A stretch of DNA of 26,293 nucleotides from assembly GCA_037142915.1 (NCBI GenBank), contig JBAWZR010000009.1:1-26293 (forward strand), given 5' to 3'. The notes beneath the pieces were generated by a model. The model saw only the letters and a program-made list of their open reading frames with translations, did no database searches and was not told the origin of the DNA. Position 1 is the first letter of the stretch; every line of letters begins with the position of its first letter. The stretch is from JBAWZR01 sp037142915 (GTDB lineage: Bacteria; Patescibacteriota; Minisyncoccia; Moranbacterales; UBA1568). Below are positions 14,809-23,453 of the stretch, piece after piece. The position numbers were made by a program, and so were the translations under genes.

Positions 14809-15102
14809 TTATAAGAACCCGTACTCGTTAGATTCATTCGCGAGTGTCTCTAGTAATTCTAATTCTTCTAGAGGCGTTTCTGGAGGCGGTTTCACTGCCG
14901 TTTCTTTTTTGCAGAGGCGGTAGGCACGAACCCCTACGATGGCAGTGACAATGCCTCCAATTGTCGCTGCGACTTTGTAACATAATAAGTTTAAGGTGGT
15001 ATAGCTCAGAAGAATAAAGCCAGTACCTAAAACCATTAATACAGCTACTCCTCCGGCAATTATTGCTGGGAGAGTATATTGTATTGCTTGAAATTTTTTC
15101 AT
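14809..15102 (-). CDS. Small two-helix membrane protein, unknown function
   Basis: 97 residues; no family recognised. Two membrane helices are visible, about 11-34 (LPAIIAGGVAVLMVLGTGFILL) and 44-62 (KVAATIGGIVTAIVGVRAY). A Pro/Glu-rich, mainly acidic cytoplasmic tail follows (PPPETPLEELELLETLANESNE). It is supported as a real gene by an AGGAGC Shine-Dalgarno sequence 6 bases before the start (plus-strand 15109-15114), by its own promoter (15215-15244) and by the terminator it shares with efp. This is one of the few genes here with a clear Shine-Dalgarno sequence. It is transcribed against its neighbours on both sides. The reading frame overlapping it (up to 15166) is discarded because it lacks these signals. 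Confidence 0.7.
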   Translation of the reverse strand: MKKFQAIQYTLPAIIAGGVAVLMVLGTGFILLSYTTLNLLCYKVAATIGGIVTAIVGVRAYRLCKKETAVKPPPETPLEELELLETLANESNEYGFL

Positions 15103-15214
15103 GATGAAGCTCCTGATGTTTTGTGAAAATGGATTCCGCGTCCTTAGGTAGATGATTTTTCATCAAAAAGACACAGAATCATTCTCGCAAGATGTGAAAG
15201 AACCCTGACAAGCT

Positions 15215-15244
15215 AGGTTAGCATGCTTTTGGGTCGAGTGTCAA
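15215..15244 (-). promoter_or_regulatory. Promoter of the small minus-strand membrane protein
   Basis: On the minus strand, TTGACA (15244-15239), an 18-base spacer and TAACCT (15220-15215), preceded by TGC as an extended -10. The leader would be about 105 bases and contains a GATGA/TCATC hairpin around AAAA. Confidence 0.5.
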
Positions 15245-15273
15245 TCAAGCTGCCATGAGGAATTGTGAAAGTT

Positions 15274-15282
15274 TGCTATACT
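15274..15282 (+). promoter_or_regulatory. Extended -10 promoter ahead of the palindromic repeat and the 126-residue protein
   Basis: TGCTATACT is an extended -10 box. No good -35 lies at the normal distance. Transcription would run through the 15320-15421 repeat before reaching the gene at 15465. Confidence 0.45.
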
Positions 15283-15319
15283 AAGAAGAGTGTTTTATTT
15301 GGAAGTAAAGCTCAGTCTT

Positions 15320-15421
15320 CTGTCATTGCGAGCGAAGCGCGGCAATCTCGTTTTTAGAAAGGAAGGTTTTGTGTTTTTGAGAAGGGGATTGCCACGGGCG
15401 AGTACGCCCTCGCAAAGACAG
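15320..15421. repeat. ~100 bp imperfect palindromic repeat (MITE-like)
   Basis: The ends CTGTCATTGCGAG (15320-15332) and CTCGCAAAGACAG (15409-15421) are inverted repeats with one mismatch. Inner arms CGGCAATCTC and GGGATTGCCA also pair. This is the CATTGCGAG...GGCAATCTC type of dispersed palindrome seen in many bacterial genomes (from memory). There is no transposase gene, so it is non-autonomous. The gene-free stretch 15103-15464 consists of this element, two promoters and two leaders. Confidence 0.75.
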
Positions 15422-15464
15422 GTAAGAGAGGACTTCCTTCAAAAAAATAATTTTAAGAATTTTT

Positions 15465-15845
15465 ATGCATCCTCAAACAAAAAAATCGTTCTCGTGGAAG
15501 AAATGGTTGTTTCTTTTCTCACTCGCAGGGTGGATTGGTGTGATCGCGATGATCGACCCGACGGCGTTTGGATTGAAGGCATGGCTGGCTTTTTATGGAG
15601 CGCTTGGGTTGGCGCTCTATGCCAGTGTCGGTTGGCTGGGTGAAGTTGCGAGTCGGCAGGAAGACGGGACCATCCTCGATAGAATACGACGACGCCTGAA
15701 TCGCTGGGGCGTGTTGCTCGCCATGCTCGTGATCGGGCTTTTGCTCCTCCAACAATTTCGTGTCCTCCTCTGGTGGGTTGGCCTGCTTTGGCTCGCCTTC
15801 GTGCTCTTGGTGGAGCTGATACTGTATCAAAGCGAGGCTGAATAA
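15465..15845 (+). CDS. Small four-helix membrane protein, unknown function
   Basis: 126 residues. Four hydrophobic segments are visible at about 14-32, 36-58, 80-99 and 103-121, with a charged loop (SRQEDGTILDRIRRRLNRWG, ~63-82) between helices 2 and 3. The loop is strongly basic and should be cytoplasmic. There are no enzyme motifs. From memory, comparable short four-helix proteins with a central basic loop occur widely in CPR genomes without assigned function. The ATG lies in an AT-rich stretch without a Shine-Dalgarno sequence, 43 bases after the palindromic repeat. The gyrB promoter begins 14 bases after its stop, so the two genes are probably transcribed separately. Confidence 0.7.
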   Translation: MHPQTKKSFSWKKWLFLFSLAGWIGVIAMIDPTAFGLKAWLAFYGALGLALYASVGWLGEVASRQEDGTILDRIRRRLNRWGVLLAMLVIGLLLLQQFRVLLWWVGLLWLAFVLLVELILYQSEAE

Positions 15846-15859
15846 TGGGCAATTCGGGT

Positions 15860-15888
15860 TTGCCTTGCTGGGTAAAATAAGCTATACT
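15860..15888 (+). promoter_or_regulatory. gyrB promoter
   Basis: TTGCCT (15860-15865), a 17-base spacer and TATACT (15883-15888). The leader is about 50 bases. It probably also drives the acetate-CoA ligase and DUF1361 genes, since no other promoter or terminator is visible between them. Confidence 0.65.
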
Positions 15889-15946
15889 GGAAGAGTAATT
15901 TCTTGTGAGAAAGAAGTGATTTTTTGATTGTAAAGCGACTTTTCAT

Positions 15947-18052
15947 ATGACTACCAAAGCACAGCAAAAAGACTATAGCGCCAAATCGATTCAGGTATTG
16001 GAGGGACTAGATCCCGTCCGCAAACGCCCGGGTATGTATATCGGTGGCACCTCGCTCGAGGGCTTGCATCACCTCGTGTGGGAAGTGGTAAACAACTCGA
16101 TCGACGAAGCGATGGCCGGATACGGCAAGGAGATCATCGTGCGGTTGATGCCTAATGAAATAGTGGAAGTGCAGGATTTCGGTCGAGGTATCCCGGTCGA
16201 GATTCATCCACAAACCAAGAAATCAACCCTGGAAACAGTGTTGACGGTTTTGCATGCGGGCGGTAAGTTCGGTGGCGGCGGGTACAAGATTTCCGGTGGT
16301 TTGCACGGAGTCGGTGTGTCGGTGGTCAATGCGCTCTCGGAGTGGACGCAGGCGGAAGTGCATCGTGAGGGCAAGGTGTGGCTGCAGGAATTCGATCGCG
16401 GTAAGTCCAAAGGCAATGTGAAGGCAATTGGCAAGTCGACGCAGACCGGCACGACGATCCGTTTCAAGGCGGACAGTCAGATTTTCCCTGAGATCAAATA
16501 CAGTTGGAGTAAAATTTTGGATTACTTACGGCATCAAGCATATCTCACTAAGGGTATTCGGATCGTCTTGGAGGACTGGCGAGACGCTAGTGATCTCGAG
16601 GCTGCCAAGACTCCGAAGGGTGAACCAAAATTTTTAGATTATAAAGTACGTCGCTTCAGCGTGTATTTCGATTCGGGTATCGTGTCGCTCGTGAAGTTTA
16701 TGAATCGCAACAAAGCGGTGAAGCATCCCAATCCTGTGTACCTCGAGAAGCAGACGGGTGATGTGTATGTCGAGGTGTCGCTCCAGTATGCGGATACCTA
16801 TAAGGAACACTTGTTTGCGTTCGCCAACAATATTCTCAATCCGGGTGGCGGAACGCACGTGGCAGGGTTTCATGCAGCGTTGACGCGCGTGTTGAACGAC
16901 TATGCTAAGAAAAATAATTTCCTCAAGGAGAAGGATGGCAGTCTCGCAGCGGAAGATGTGATCGAAGGTTTGACGGCGGCGATTTCAGTGAAGTTGCCCG
17001 ATCCACAATTCGAAGGTCAAACTAAAGACAAACTCAACAACGGTGAAATTCGTGGGATCGTGTCGAGTGCGACGGCGGAGGGGTTGGCGGATTTCCTTGA
17101 GTCACATCCGGCCGATGCGCGCGGGATGTTGGACAAATGTATCCTGACGGCCAAGGCGCGATTGGCGGCCCGAGCAGCCAAAGATGCCGTCTTGCGTAAG
17201 GGTGCGCTGGATGGCTTTGCTCTCCCGGGCAAGCTCGCCGACTGCGCGACCAAGGATATGGCACGAAGTGAGATTTACATCGTCGAGGGCGACTCCGCAG
17301 GCGGCAGTGCCAAGCAAGGTCGTGATCGGAATTTCCAAGCGATACTCCCATTGCGAGGTAAGCTCGTGAATGTTGAGAAGACCAGTCTCGATCGGGTGGT
17401 GAAGTCGGACACGCTGAAACCGATTATCATTGCGCTCGGGGTGGGAATCGGGGATACATTTGATATTAGTAAGCTCCGATATGGCAAGGTCATCATTATG
17501 GCGGATGCCGATGTCGATGGCTCGCATATTCGGACATTGTTGTTGACTTTTTTCTATCGTTATTTCGAGGAATTGGTGAAGCAGGGGCATATCTATATCG
17601 CTCAACCACCGTTGTATCAGCTCAAGAAGGGGAAGGTGATTCACTACGCGTTTAGCGACGAGGAGCGTGATCGGTATATCGAAGAGATGAAAAAAATTCC
17701 GACGGGAGGCAAAGGGAAGGCCGCCTCCGCCTCCGCCAAGGCTCTGGCGAGCGGAACAAAGAAAGTGGAAATAGAAGAAGAGAGTGGTGAGGGCGAAGCG
17801 ATGGAGCTACAGGCAGGTGAGCAGAAGGTGGCAGGAATCAATATTCAGCGCTACAAAGGTTTGGGTGAAATGAATCCGTCGCAATTGTGGGAGACGACGA
17901 TGAATCCAGAGACGCGGTTAATGTTGCAGGTGACGATCGAAGATGCGGACGAGGCTGATCGGATGTTCGATATCCTGATGGGGAGTGATGTGGAGCCACG
18001 CCGACGGTTCATCCAAGCCAATGCGCTCAATGTCAGGAATTTGGATGTGTAA
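15947..18052 (+). CDS. gyrB: DNA gyrase subunit B
   Basis: 701 residues. GyrB supplies the ATPase and TOPRIM parts of gyrase, which introduces negative supercoils with GyrA (not in this window). The GHKL ATPase shows EVVNNSIDEA with catalytic Glu46 and Asn50, DFGRGIP (77-83) and KISGGLHGVGVSVVNAL (114-130). TOPRIM has EGDSAGGSAKQGRD from Glu447 and DADVDGSH (520-527). The C-terminal QRYKGLGEMNPSQLWETTMNPETR is intact. A low-complexity insert (~583-632; GGKGKAASASAKALASG, then an acidic stretch) lengthens it relative to the ~640-residue type. ParE is the main alternative; the TOPRIM wording and absence of a second type II B subunit here favour GyrB. ATG 15947 lacks a Shine-Dalgarno sequence. 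No intein. Confidence 0.95.
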   Translation: MTTKAQQKDYSAKSIQVLEGLDPVRKRPGMYIGGTSLEGLHHLVWEVVNNSIDEAMAGYGKEIIVRLMPNEIVEVQDFGRGIPVEIHPQTKKSTLETVLTVLHAGGKFGGGGYKISGGLHGVGVSVVNALSEWTQAEVHREGKVWLQEFDRGKSKGNVKAIGKSTQTGTTIRFKADSQIFPEIKYSWSKILDYLRHQAYLTKGIRIVLEDWRDASDLEAAKTPKGEPKFLDYKVRRFSVYFDSGIVSLVKFMNRNKAVKHPNPVYLEKQTGDVYVEVSLQYADTYKEHLFAFANNILNPGGGTHVAGFHAALTRVLNDYAKKNNFLKEKDGSLAAEDVIEGLTAAISVKLPDPQFEGQTKDKLNNGEIRGIVSSATAEGLADFLESHPADARGMLDKCILTAKARLAARAAKDAVLRKGALDGFALPGKLADCATKDMARSEIYIVEGDSAGGSAKQGRDRNFQAILPLRGKLVNVEKTSLDRVVKSDTLKPIIIALGVGIGDTFDISKLRYGKVIIMADADVDGSHIRTLLLTFFYRYFEELVKQGHIYIAQPPLYQLKKGKVIHYAFSDEERDRYIEEMKKIPTGGKGKAASASAKALASGTKKVEIEEESGEGEAMELQAGEQKVAGINIQRYKGLGEMNPSQLWETTMNPETRLMLQVTIEDADEADRMFDILMGSDVEPRRRFIQANALNVRNLDV

Positions 18053-18082
18053 ATTTAAATAAAATATTTTCTCGTTCTTTTT

Positions 18083-20188
18083 ATGAACATCAAAACCGTG
18101 TTTGAACCGAAGTCTATCGCTATCATCGGTGCCTCGACGCATGTGGGTACGGTGGGGAATGACATCGTGAAGAATTTGGTCGAACAAGGGTATGCCGGCG
18201 AGATATTTCCGGTTAATCCTAAGGCGACGGAATTGTATGGGCGGAAGTGTTATGCGGATATATCGGAAGTGCCGAGCGAGACGGTGGATTTGGCGGTGAT
18301 CGTCATCCCGGCGATCGCAGTGCCCGGAGCGGTCGAGGAGGCGGCCAAGACGAAACATATCCAGGCGGCTGTGGTGATATCAGCGGGATTCAAAGAGATG
18401 GGCAATGTGGAATTGGAACAACAGCTGGCGGCCGTGGCCAATCAGTATGGAGTTGCCTTGGTCGGGCCGAACTGTCTGGGTTCGCTCAATCCGTATATTT
18501 CGATGAACGCGTCATTTGCCAAGACGATGCCGAGCAAAGGCTCAATCGCGTTTGTGTCGCAGAGCGGGGCGCTCTGTACGGCAATCCTCGATTACGCGCA
18601 GTCATTGGGTCTGGGATTTTCGCGGTTTGTGAGTGTTGGCAATAAGGCAATCTTGGACGAGGAGAAGTTTTTGGAATATTTTGAACAGGATGAAGCGACC
18701 AAAGTAATCGCGATGTATGTCGAGGATCTGAAAAATCCGCGATCATTTTTGCGTTTGGCACGACGGATTACGCACGGTGCGAATGCCAAGCCAATCGTGG
18801 TGATCAAGTCGGGCCGGACACAGGCCGGGTCGAATGCTGTGGCTTCGCATACGGGATCATTGGCAGGGAGTGATACGATGTATGACGCGTTGTTCGCCCA
18901 AGCAGGTATTTTGCGAGTGGAGACCATTGATGAACTGTTCGGAGTATTGCAGATTCTTTCGATGAATGAATTTTCAAAAGGAAAGCAGGTGGCTATCATA
19001 ACGAATGCTGGAGGCCCAGGCGTGCTGGCGACGGACGCATTGGTGGAGAATGGTTTGGAGCTCGCGAAACTGAGCGAAGCAACGCAGACGAAGTTACACT
19101 CGTTCTTGCCGCCGGCTGCCAATACGCACAATCCTGTGGATGTGCTGGGCGATGCTCTGGCGGATCGATATGCGTCGGCTTTGGAAGTAGTGTCTAAGGA
19201 TGCGGGCGTTGACAGTCTCTTGGTCCTGCTTACACCGCAGTCGATGACGGAGATCGAGGCGACGGCAGAGGCGATCGTAAGCGTGAAAGAAACAACGAAG
19301 AAGCCGATCGCGGTGAGTTTGATGGGAAGCGATTTGGTACAACCAGGGAATGATATTTTATTGCGACATAGTATTGCGACATTCCGTTTTCCCGAGGAGG
19401 GTGCGGATGCTCTGGCGATGCTTTCTCGTTCAGCCGAAATTATGGCGGAACCCGAACCGGAAGCCTTTACATTTAATGATATTAATCAGTCGGAAGTGCG
19501 AGCGATTTTCGACAGGGCTACGAGCGAAGGGAAAAAACAATTACCCGAAGCAGAAGCGGTACCAGTTTTTGAGGCGTATGGATTTCGAACCTTGCGAAGT
19601 GTCATCGTGCGGAGCGCTGAGGAAGCTCGAGAACAGGCGAGTACTTTTGCGTCGAAGGTGGTGTTCAAAATCGTCTCGCCGGATATTTTGCACAAAAGCG
19701 ATGTTGGTGGCGTGCGGTTGAATATCGAGCCGAAGGATTTTGTCGAGGCCTATGATACGCTGATGCACGTTGTGTCGGAACGAGCGCCTGAAGCACGATT
19801 GGAGGGCGCTTTGATCGTCGAGATGGCTCCGGGTAATGGAGTGGAGATGGTGTTGGGCTGCGTGAAGGACCCACTCTTCGGACATATGGCGATGATTGGT
19901 CTGGGCGGAATTTTGGTGGAGATTTTGAAGGATGTATCATTTGGTATGACACCGCTCGATCGGGCGACGGTCGTGCGGATGATCGATGGTCTGAAAGCGC
20001 GGAAGATATTGGATGGCGTGCGTGGTGGCGCGGCGTTGGATATCGAGGCACTCGTCGAAGCAGTTGGTCGTTTGTCGCAACTCCTCACAGACTTTCCGGA
20101 GATCAAAGAGCTTGATATCAATCCACTTCTCATATTACCAAAGGGGCAGGGGACTATCTTACTTGATGCGAGAGTGGTCTTAGAATAA
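18083..20188 (+). CDS. Acetate-CoA ligase (ADP-forming), fused alpha-beta
   Basis: 701 residues. It converts acetyl-CoA, ADP and phosphate to acetate, CoA and ATP, a substrate-level ATP step in fermentation. Order: CoA-binding Rossmann domain (~1-130; SIAIIGASTHVGTVGNDIV), succinyl-CoA-ligase-like domains (~145-450) with the phosphorylated His256 in ASHTGSLAGSD and ITNAGGPGVLATDA, then an ATP-grasp domain (~475-700; VFKIVSPDILHKSDVGGVRLN, GLGGILVEILKDVSFGMTPL, ELDINPLLI). This is the single-chain form; archaea often have separate alpha and beta subunits. A Pat-type lysine acetyltransferase is unlikely because there is no GNAT domain. It starts 30 bases after gyrB in an AT-rich gap with no visible promoter and no Shine-Dalgarno sequence, and the next gene begins 3 bases after its stop. 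Confidence 0.92.
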   Translation: MNIKTVFEPKSIAIIGASTHVGTVGNDIVKNLVEQGYAGEIFPVNPKATELYGRKCYADISEVPSETVDLAVIVIPAIAVPGAVEEAAKTKHIQAAVVISAGFKEMGNVELEQQLAAVANQYGVALVGPNCLGSLNPYISMNASFAKTMPSKGSIAFVSQSGALCTAILDYAQSLGLGFSRFVSVGNKAILDEEKFLEYFEQDEATKVIAMYVEDLKNPRSFLRLARRITHGANAKPIVVIKSGRTQAGSNAVASHTGSLAGSDTMYDALFAQAGILRVETIDELFGVLQILSMNEFSKGKQVAIITNAGGPGVLATDALVENGLELAKLSEATQTKLHSFLPPAANTHNPVDVLGDALADRYASALEVVSKDAGVDSLLVLLTPQSMTEIEATAEAIVSVKETTKKPIAVSLMGSDLVQPGNDILLRHSIATFRFPEEGADALAMLSRSAEIMAEPEPEAFTFNDINQSEVRAIFDRATSEGKKQLPEAEAVPVFEAYGFRTLRSVIVRSAEEAREQASTFASKVVFKIVSPDILHKSDVGGVRLNIEPKDFVEAYDTLMHVVSERAPEARLEGALIVEMAPGNGVEMVLGCVKDPLFGHMAMIGLGGILVEILKDVSFGMTPLDRATVVRMIDGLKARKILDGVRGGAALDIEALVEAVGRLSQLLTDFPEIKELDINPLLILPKGQGTILLDARVVLE

Positions 20189-20191
20189 ACT

Positions 20192-20854
20192 ATGTTGGAT
20201 GAAAAATCGCGAAAAAATTCGGAAATATTCCTGCTCGTGCTCCTTATACTGAGTCTCAGTCTTTTGATTGCGCGGTTTTTCTTGTCTGAGAAATTAACTT
20301 ATCTATTTTTGAGTTGGAATCTGTTCTTGGCGGTGGTGCCGTATGGTTTGGCGCGATTGGTAGAATATTTTCATGAGCGGTATCAACAATTTTCTTTTCG
20401 GTTGTGGGGATCTTTTTTCACATGGCTGCTCTTCTTCCCCAATGCTCCATATATTATTACCGATTATATTCATCTCAACCGATTAAGTAGCGCGGATCAA
20501 CTCGTTTTCGACCTCCTTCTTATTACTTCTTTTTCACTAACAGGATTGTTTTTCGGGCTTTTCTCTCTTTCTATAGTGCATAGTGTCATTCGTGAGCGCT
20601 GGGGGCGAGTGCAGGGCTGGTTGCTGGTTGCGGGAATTTCTTTTTTGAGCGGATATGGTGTCTATCTCGGACGATTCGCTCGGTGGAATAGTTGGGATAT
20701 TTTAACGAATCCGAACCTTTTGATTGCTGATGCTCTGGGTCGATTGCTCAATCCATTTGTTCATGAAGATTTGCTTTTTACAACCTTTCTTTTTACCGGT
20801 TTTGTTTTTGGAGTGTATGTGCTGTTTCGCTGGATCGTCCGGAAGATTTTTTGA
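20192..20854 (+). CDS. DUF1361 family integral membrane protein
   Basis: 220 residues with about six membrane helices. Family hallmarks are LSWNLFLAVVPYGLA, WLLFFPNAPYIITDYIHL (~80-97), and GVYLGRFARWNSWDILTNPNLL (~156-177). These conserved polar and aromatic stretches are what define DUF1361; the biochemical role is unknown. The ATG lies 3 bases after the acetate-CoA ligase stop, so translation is likely coupled and the two are cotranscribed. That pairing need not mean a shared function. The next promoter (20855) directly abuts its TGA stop. Confidence 0.88.
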   Translation: MLDEKSRKNSEIFLLVLLILSLSLLIARFFLSEKLTYLFLSWNLFLAVVPYGLARLVEYFHERYQQFSFRLWGSFFTWLLFFPNAPYIITDYIHLNRLSSADQLVFDLLLITSFSLTGLFFGLFSLSIVHSVIRERWGRVQGWLLVAGISFLSGYGVYLGRFARWNSWDILTNPNLLIADALGRLLNPFVHEDLLFTTFLFTGFVFGVYVLFRWIVRKIF

Positions 20855-20882
20855 TTGCCGGATTATCAGGGTGTGGTATTAT
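20855..20882 (+). promoter_or_regulatory. Promoter of the cohesin-like surface protein gene
   Basis: TTGCCG (20855-20860), a 16-base spacer and TATTAT (20877-20882), preceded by TGG as an extended -10. A perfect AGGAGG (20886-20891) lies near the expected transcript start but 42 bases before the ATG, too far to act as its ribosome-binding site. Confidence 0.6.
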
Positions 20883-20933
20883 AAAAGGAGGATACAATTT
20901 TGAAATAGATAAAAAAAATAATATCAGGCGTGT

Positions 20934-23405
20934 ATGAAAATACTTACAAGGGTTTGGCATCGAAAGAGAGATGTTGTGCTGTCATCGGTGGTTTTTTCTT
21001 TTATTCTTGCTTTGATTTTTTCGGTTAATCCGTCTATTGTACAGGCGGCTGCTAATACGACGCTTTTTTTCAATCCTGCTAGTCCGACGGCCGTGACTGA
21101 CCAGCAGCTCGATCTTGCTGCGCGTGTCAATCCCGGCACAAATCAGGTCAGTGGTGTCACGATGAATATCACGTATGATCAAACGAAGTTCCGGCTCGAT
21201 AGCATTACACCCTCGTCTACTTTCTCTCTTGTTCTCGCAGCCGCTGTTATCAATAATACCAATGGTACCGCCTCTATTTCTTTGGGAGTCCCGCTTGGCA
21301 ATCCATCAGTTACGACCACGACGACGGTGGCGACTTTTTCGTTTCACACTTTAGCTACTGTCAGCAATTCATCCATCGCGTTTGCTTCGTCCTCGTTGGT
21401 TTCGGCCGATGATATGGTCGGACAAAATGCGCTCTCTGTGCGGACACCAGCGACGGTGACTGTGACCGGTTCCGGTGATGTTACTGCCCCTACGATCGCC
21501 GATATCGATTCGCCCCATGCTAATGGTTCTTTTAAGCTCGGTGAGGTTATCCCGATCGAGGTCACTTTTTCCGAGAATGTCTCTTCGACCGGCAATGTGA
21601 CGGTCACCCTCGAGACCGGCACGACTGATCGGACTTGTACCTTCACTATTACCAATGCTTTGATGGGGACGTGTAACTACACCGTTCAGGCGGGGGACAC
21701 GAGTGCTGACCTCAATGTTAATACGGTTGCGGGGACTATCAATGATCAGTCGAGCAATCCGATGGTGGTTTTCACATCAACTGTGAGTCTCGCTACCAAC
21801 AAGGCGATCGTTATTGATACCACCGCTCCGACTAATCAGGATACCGTTTTTACCCCGAGCGTTTTGAAGATGGGTGGAGCTTCCACTACCATTGTTTCAG
21901 CGGCGGAAACCGGGGGAGCCGTTTGGTTTGCTCCATCCGGTACGGCTACTTTTGTTGCTGGTGCAACGATGACCACCGCTTCTGGTACGGCCACCTCTAT
22001 TCTCTCGCCGGCGACTACGGGTGCGTATAAACTTTTTGTCATCGATGCAGCGGGCAATGTCTCCGCGCCTTCGACGGCAACTCTGACCGTCGACGCTGCT
22101 CCACCAACCGCCGCGATCACGTATTCCGATGCTGATGGGATTGTGAAGGTTGGTGATTCTTTGATTATCACTGCTACCTTTAGCGAACCATTAGCGGATT
22201 CTCCCGTGGTCAAGATGGCTCTCTCTGGATCCACCACGCTTGTGGCGACCAATATGACCAAGTCCGACACGACGCACTATACCTATACTCATTCGGTCGG
22301 AGCTAGTAATGGTGTTACGACGGTGGCTCTTTCTATTGGTACTGATGTGGTCGGTAATGTCGTTACGAGTGCACCGACGTCCGGCGCAACTTTCATAATC
22401 GATAATACCGCACCGACGGTGAGCATTTACGATCCATTGGATGGCACAAATGTCGCGGGTTCGACGGTTTCTGTGTCGGCTGATGGCTATGATGCCGTAG
22501 GAATAGTCGGCGTTCAATTCAAACTTGACGGTGTTAATCTTGGCAGTGAAGTCATGAGTGATCCATATAGTGTCGTGTGGGATGCGACTGGGTCAGCCTT
22601 GGGTTCCCATGTTTTGACGGCCGTCGCACGCGATGCCGTAGGACACAGCACGACTTCTTCGAGCGTGACCGTCAACAACGTCCTCGACAATACATCTCCG
22701 ACCGTTGCTCTCACGAGTCCAGTGGATGGATCGACCGTGTATGGTACGACTACTACGGTGTCCGCTGATGCCGCCGACAATATCGCCGTTGCCGGAGTTC
22801 AATTTAAACTCGACGGGGTTAACCTCGGACCCGAGGATATGGTCGCGCCGTATAGCGTCGTGTGGGACACCACTCAGATTGCAAATGGCACACACACTCT
22901 AACCGCCGTTGCGCGTGATACATCAGATATTACAACGACTTCAATTCCGCGTACCGTTACGGTTTCAAATGCCGCTGTTGTACCGCCAAGTTCAAATAAG
23001 AATACTGATAGTGGGAGTAGCAAGAAGGATACAGATACAAGACAAAAAATTGCCTATCATATTAAGCATAAAGCCGGAGAGCGTACCTCACCTTTTGTGA
23101 CTATTAAGGCTCCAGTTATCGGTAGCCGAGTGACCAATAATGGGAAGAGTATTTATATTCTCGCTCATGCCCGTGACGCGAGTGGTGTTCAGGCAATGGT
23201 GCTTTCCTCTGATGAGAAGTACATCAAGCAGCGAGTCAAGGGAGCGACATTGAAGTATACCTACACACGGAATAACAATGGATTTGGTAGATATCCGAAA
23301 GTATTCTATGTCATCGCTTATGACAATCTGGGTAACAAGAAGACGGTGGGTATTACCATTGAGAATCTCAAGGTGACGGCGATACGAGTGGTAGCTTCTT
23401 CTTGA
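20934..23405 (+). CDS. Modular surface protein with cohesin-like and Ig-like domains
   Basis: 823 residues. A basic N-terminus and hydrophobic stretch (14-33) form a signal peptide probably cut after VQA (Ala38). Residues ~40-180 look like a cohesin fold (TTLFFNPASPTAVTDQQLDLAARVNPGTNQVSGVTMNITYD...). Next come Ig-like repeats (~184-490) with several DTTAPT or SATFSEPL-type starts. Two tandem Big_9-like domains (~490-582 and ~584-680) share VGVQFKLDGVNLG and PYSVVWD. A Ser/Asn/Lys linker leads to a C-terminal module (705-820) about two thirds identical by eye to the end of the giant protein at 7307. No LPXTG motif and no dockerin is visible in the window. Likely an exported structural or adhesion protein; function inferred. 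Confidence 0.83.
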   Translation: MKILTRVWHRKRDVVLSSVVFSFILALIFSVNPSIVQAAANTTLFFNPASPTAVTDQQLDLAARVNPGTNQVSGVTMNITYDQTKFRLDSITPSSTFSLVLAAAVINNTNGTASISLGVPLGNPSVTTTTTVATFSFHTLATVSNSSIAFASSSLVSADDMVGQNALSVRTPATVTVTGSGDVTAPTIADIDSPHANGSFKLGEVIPIEVTFSENVSSTGNVTVTLETGTTDRTCTFTITNALMGTCNYTVQAGDTSADLNVNTVAGTINDQSSNPMVVFTSTVSLATNKAIVIDTTAPTNQDTVFTPSVLKMGGASTTIVSAAETGGAVWFAPSGTATFVAGATMTTASGTATSILSPATTGAYKLFVIDAAGNVSAPSTATLTVDAAPPTAAITYSDADGIVKVGDSLIITATFSEPLADSPVVKMALSGSTTLVATNMTKSDTTHYTYTHSVGASNGVTTVALSIGTDVVGNVVTSAPTSGATFIIDNTAPTVSIYDPLDGTNVAGSTVSVSADGYDAVGIVGVQFKLDGVNLGSEVMSDPYSVVWDATGSALGSHVLTAVARDAVGHSTTSSSVTVNNVLDNTSPTVALTSPVDGSTVYGTTTTVSADAADNIAVAGVQFKLDGVNLGPEDMVAPYSVVWDTTQIANGTHTLTAVARDTSDITTTSIPRTVTVSNAAVVPPSSNKNTDSGSSKKDTDTRQKIAYHIKHKAGERTSPFVTIKAPVIGSRVTNNGKSIYILAHARDASGVQAMVLSSDEKYIKQRVKGATLKYTYTRNNNGFGRYPKVFYVIAYDNLGNKKTVGITIENLKVTAIRVVASS

Positions 23406-23453
23406 TACGTAAAGAAGAGATGAAAGCTTATTTGATTCGTATGGATTATCAGT

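Noticed and set aside
15290..15643. 117-residue open frame starting inside the promoter and running through the palindromic repeat
   Set aside because: It translates the repeat and then overlaps the 126-residue membrane protein in another frame; no start signal supports it.
20886..20891. AGGAGG as the ribosome-binding site of the cohesin-like protein
   Set aside because: It is 42 bases before the ATG and about at the expected transcript start; no suitable start codon follows it at the right spacing.
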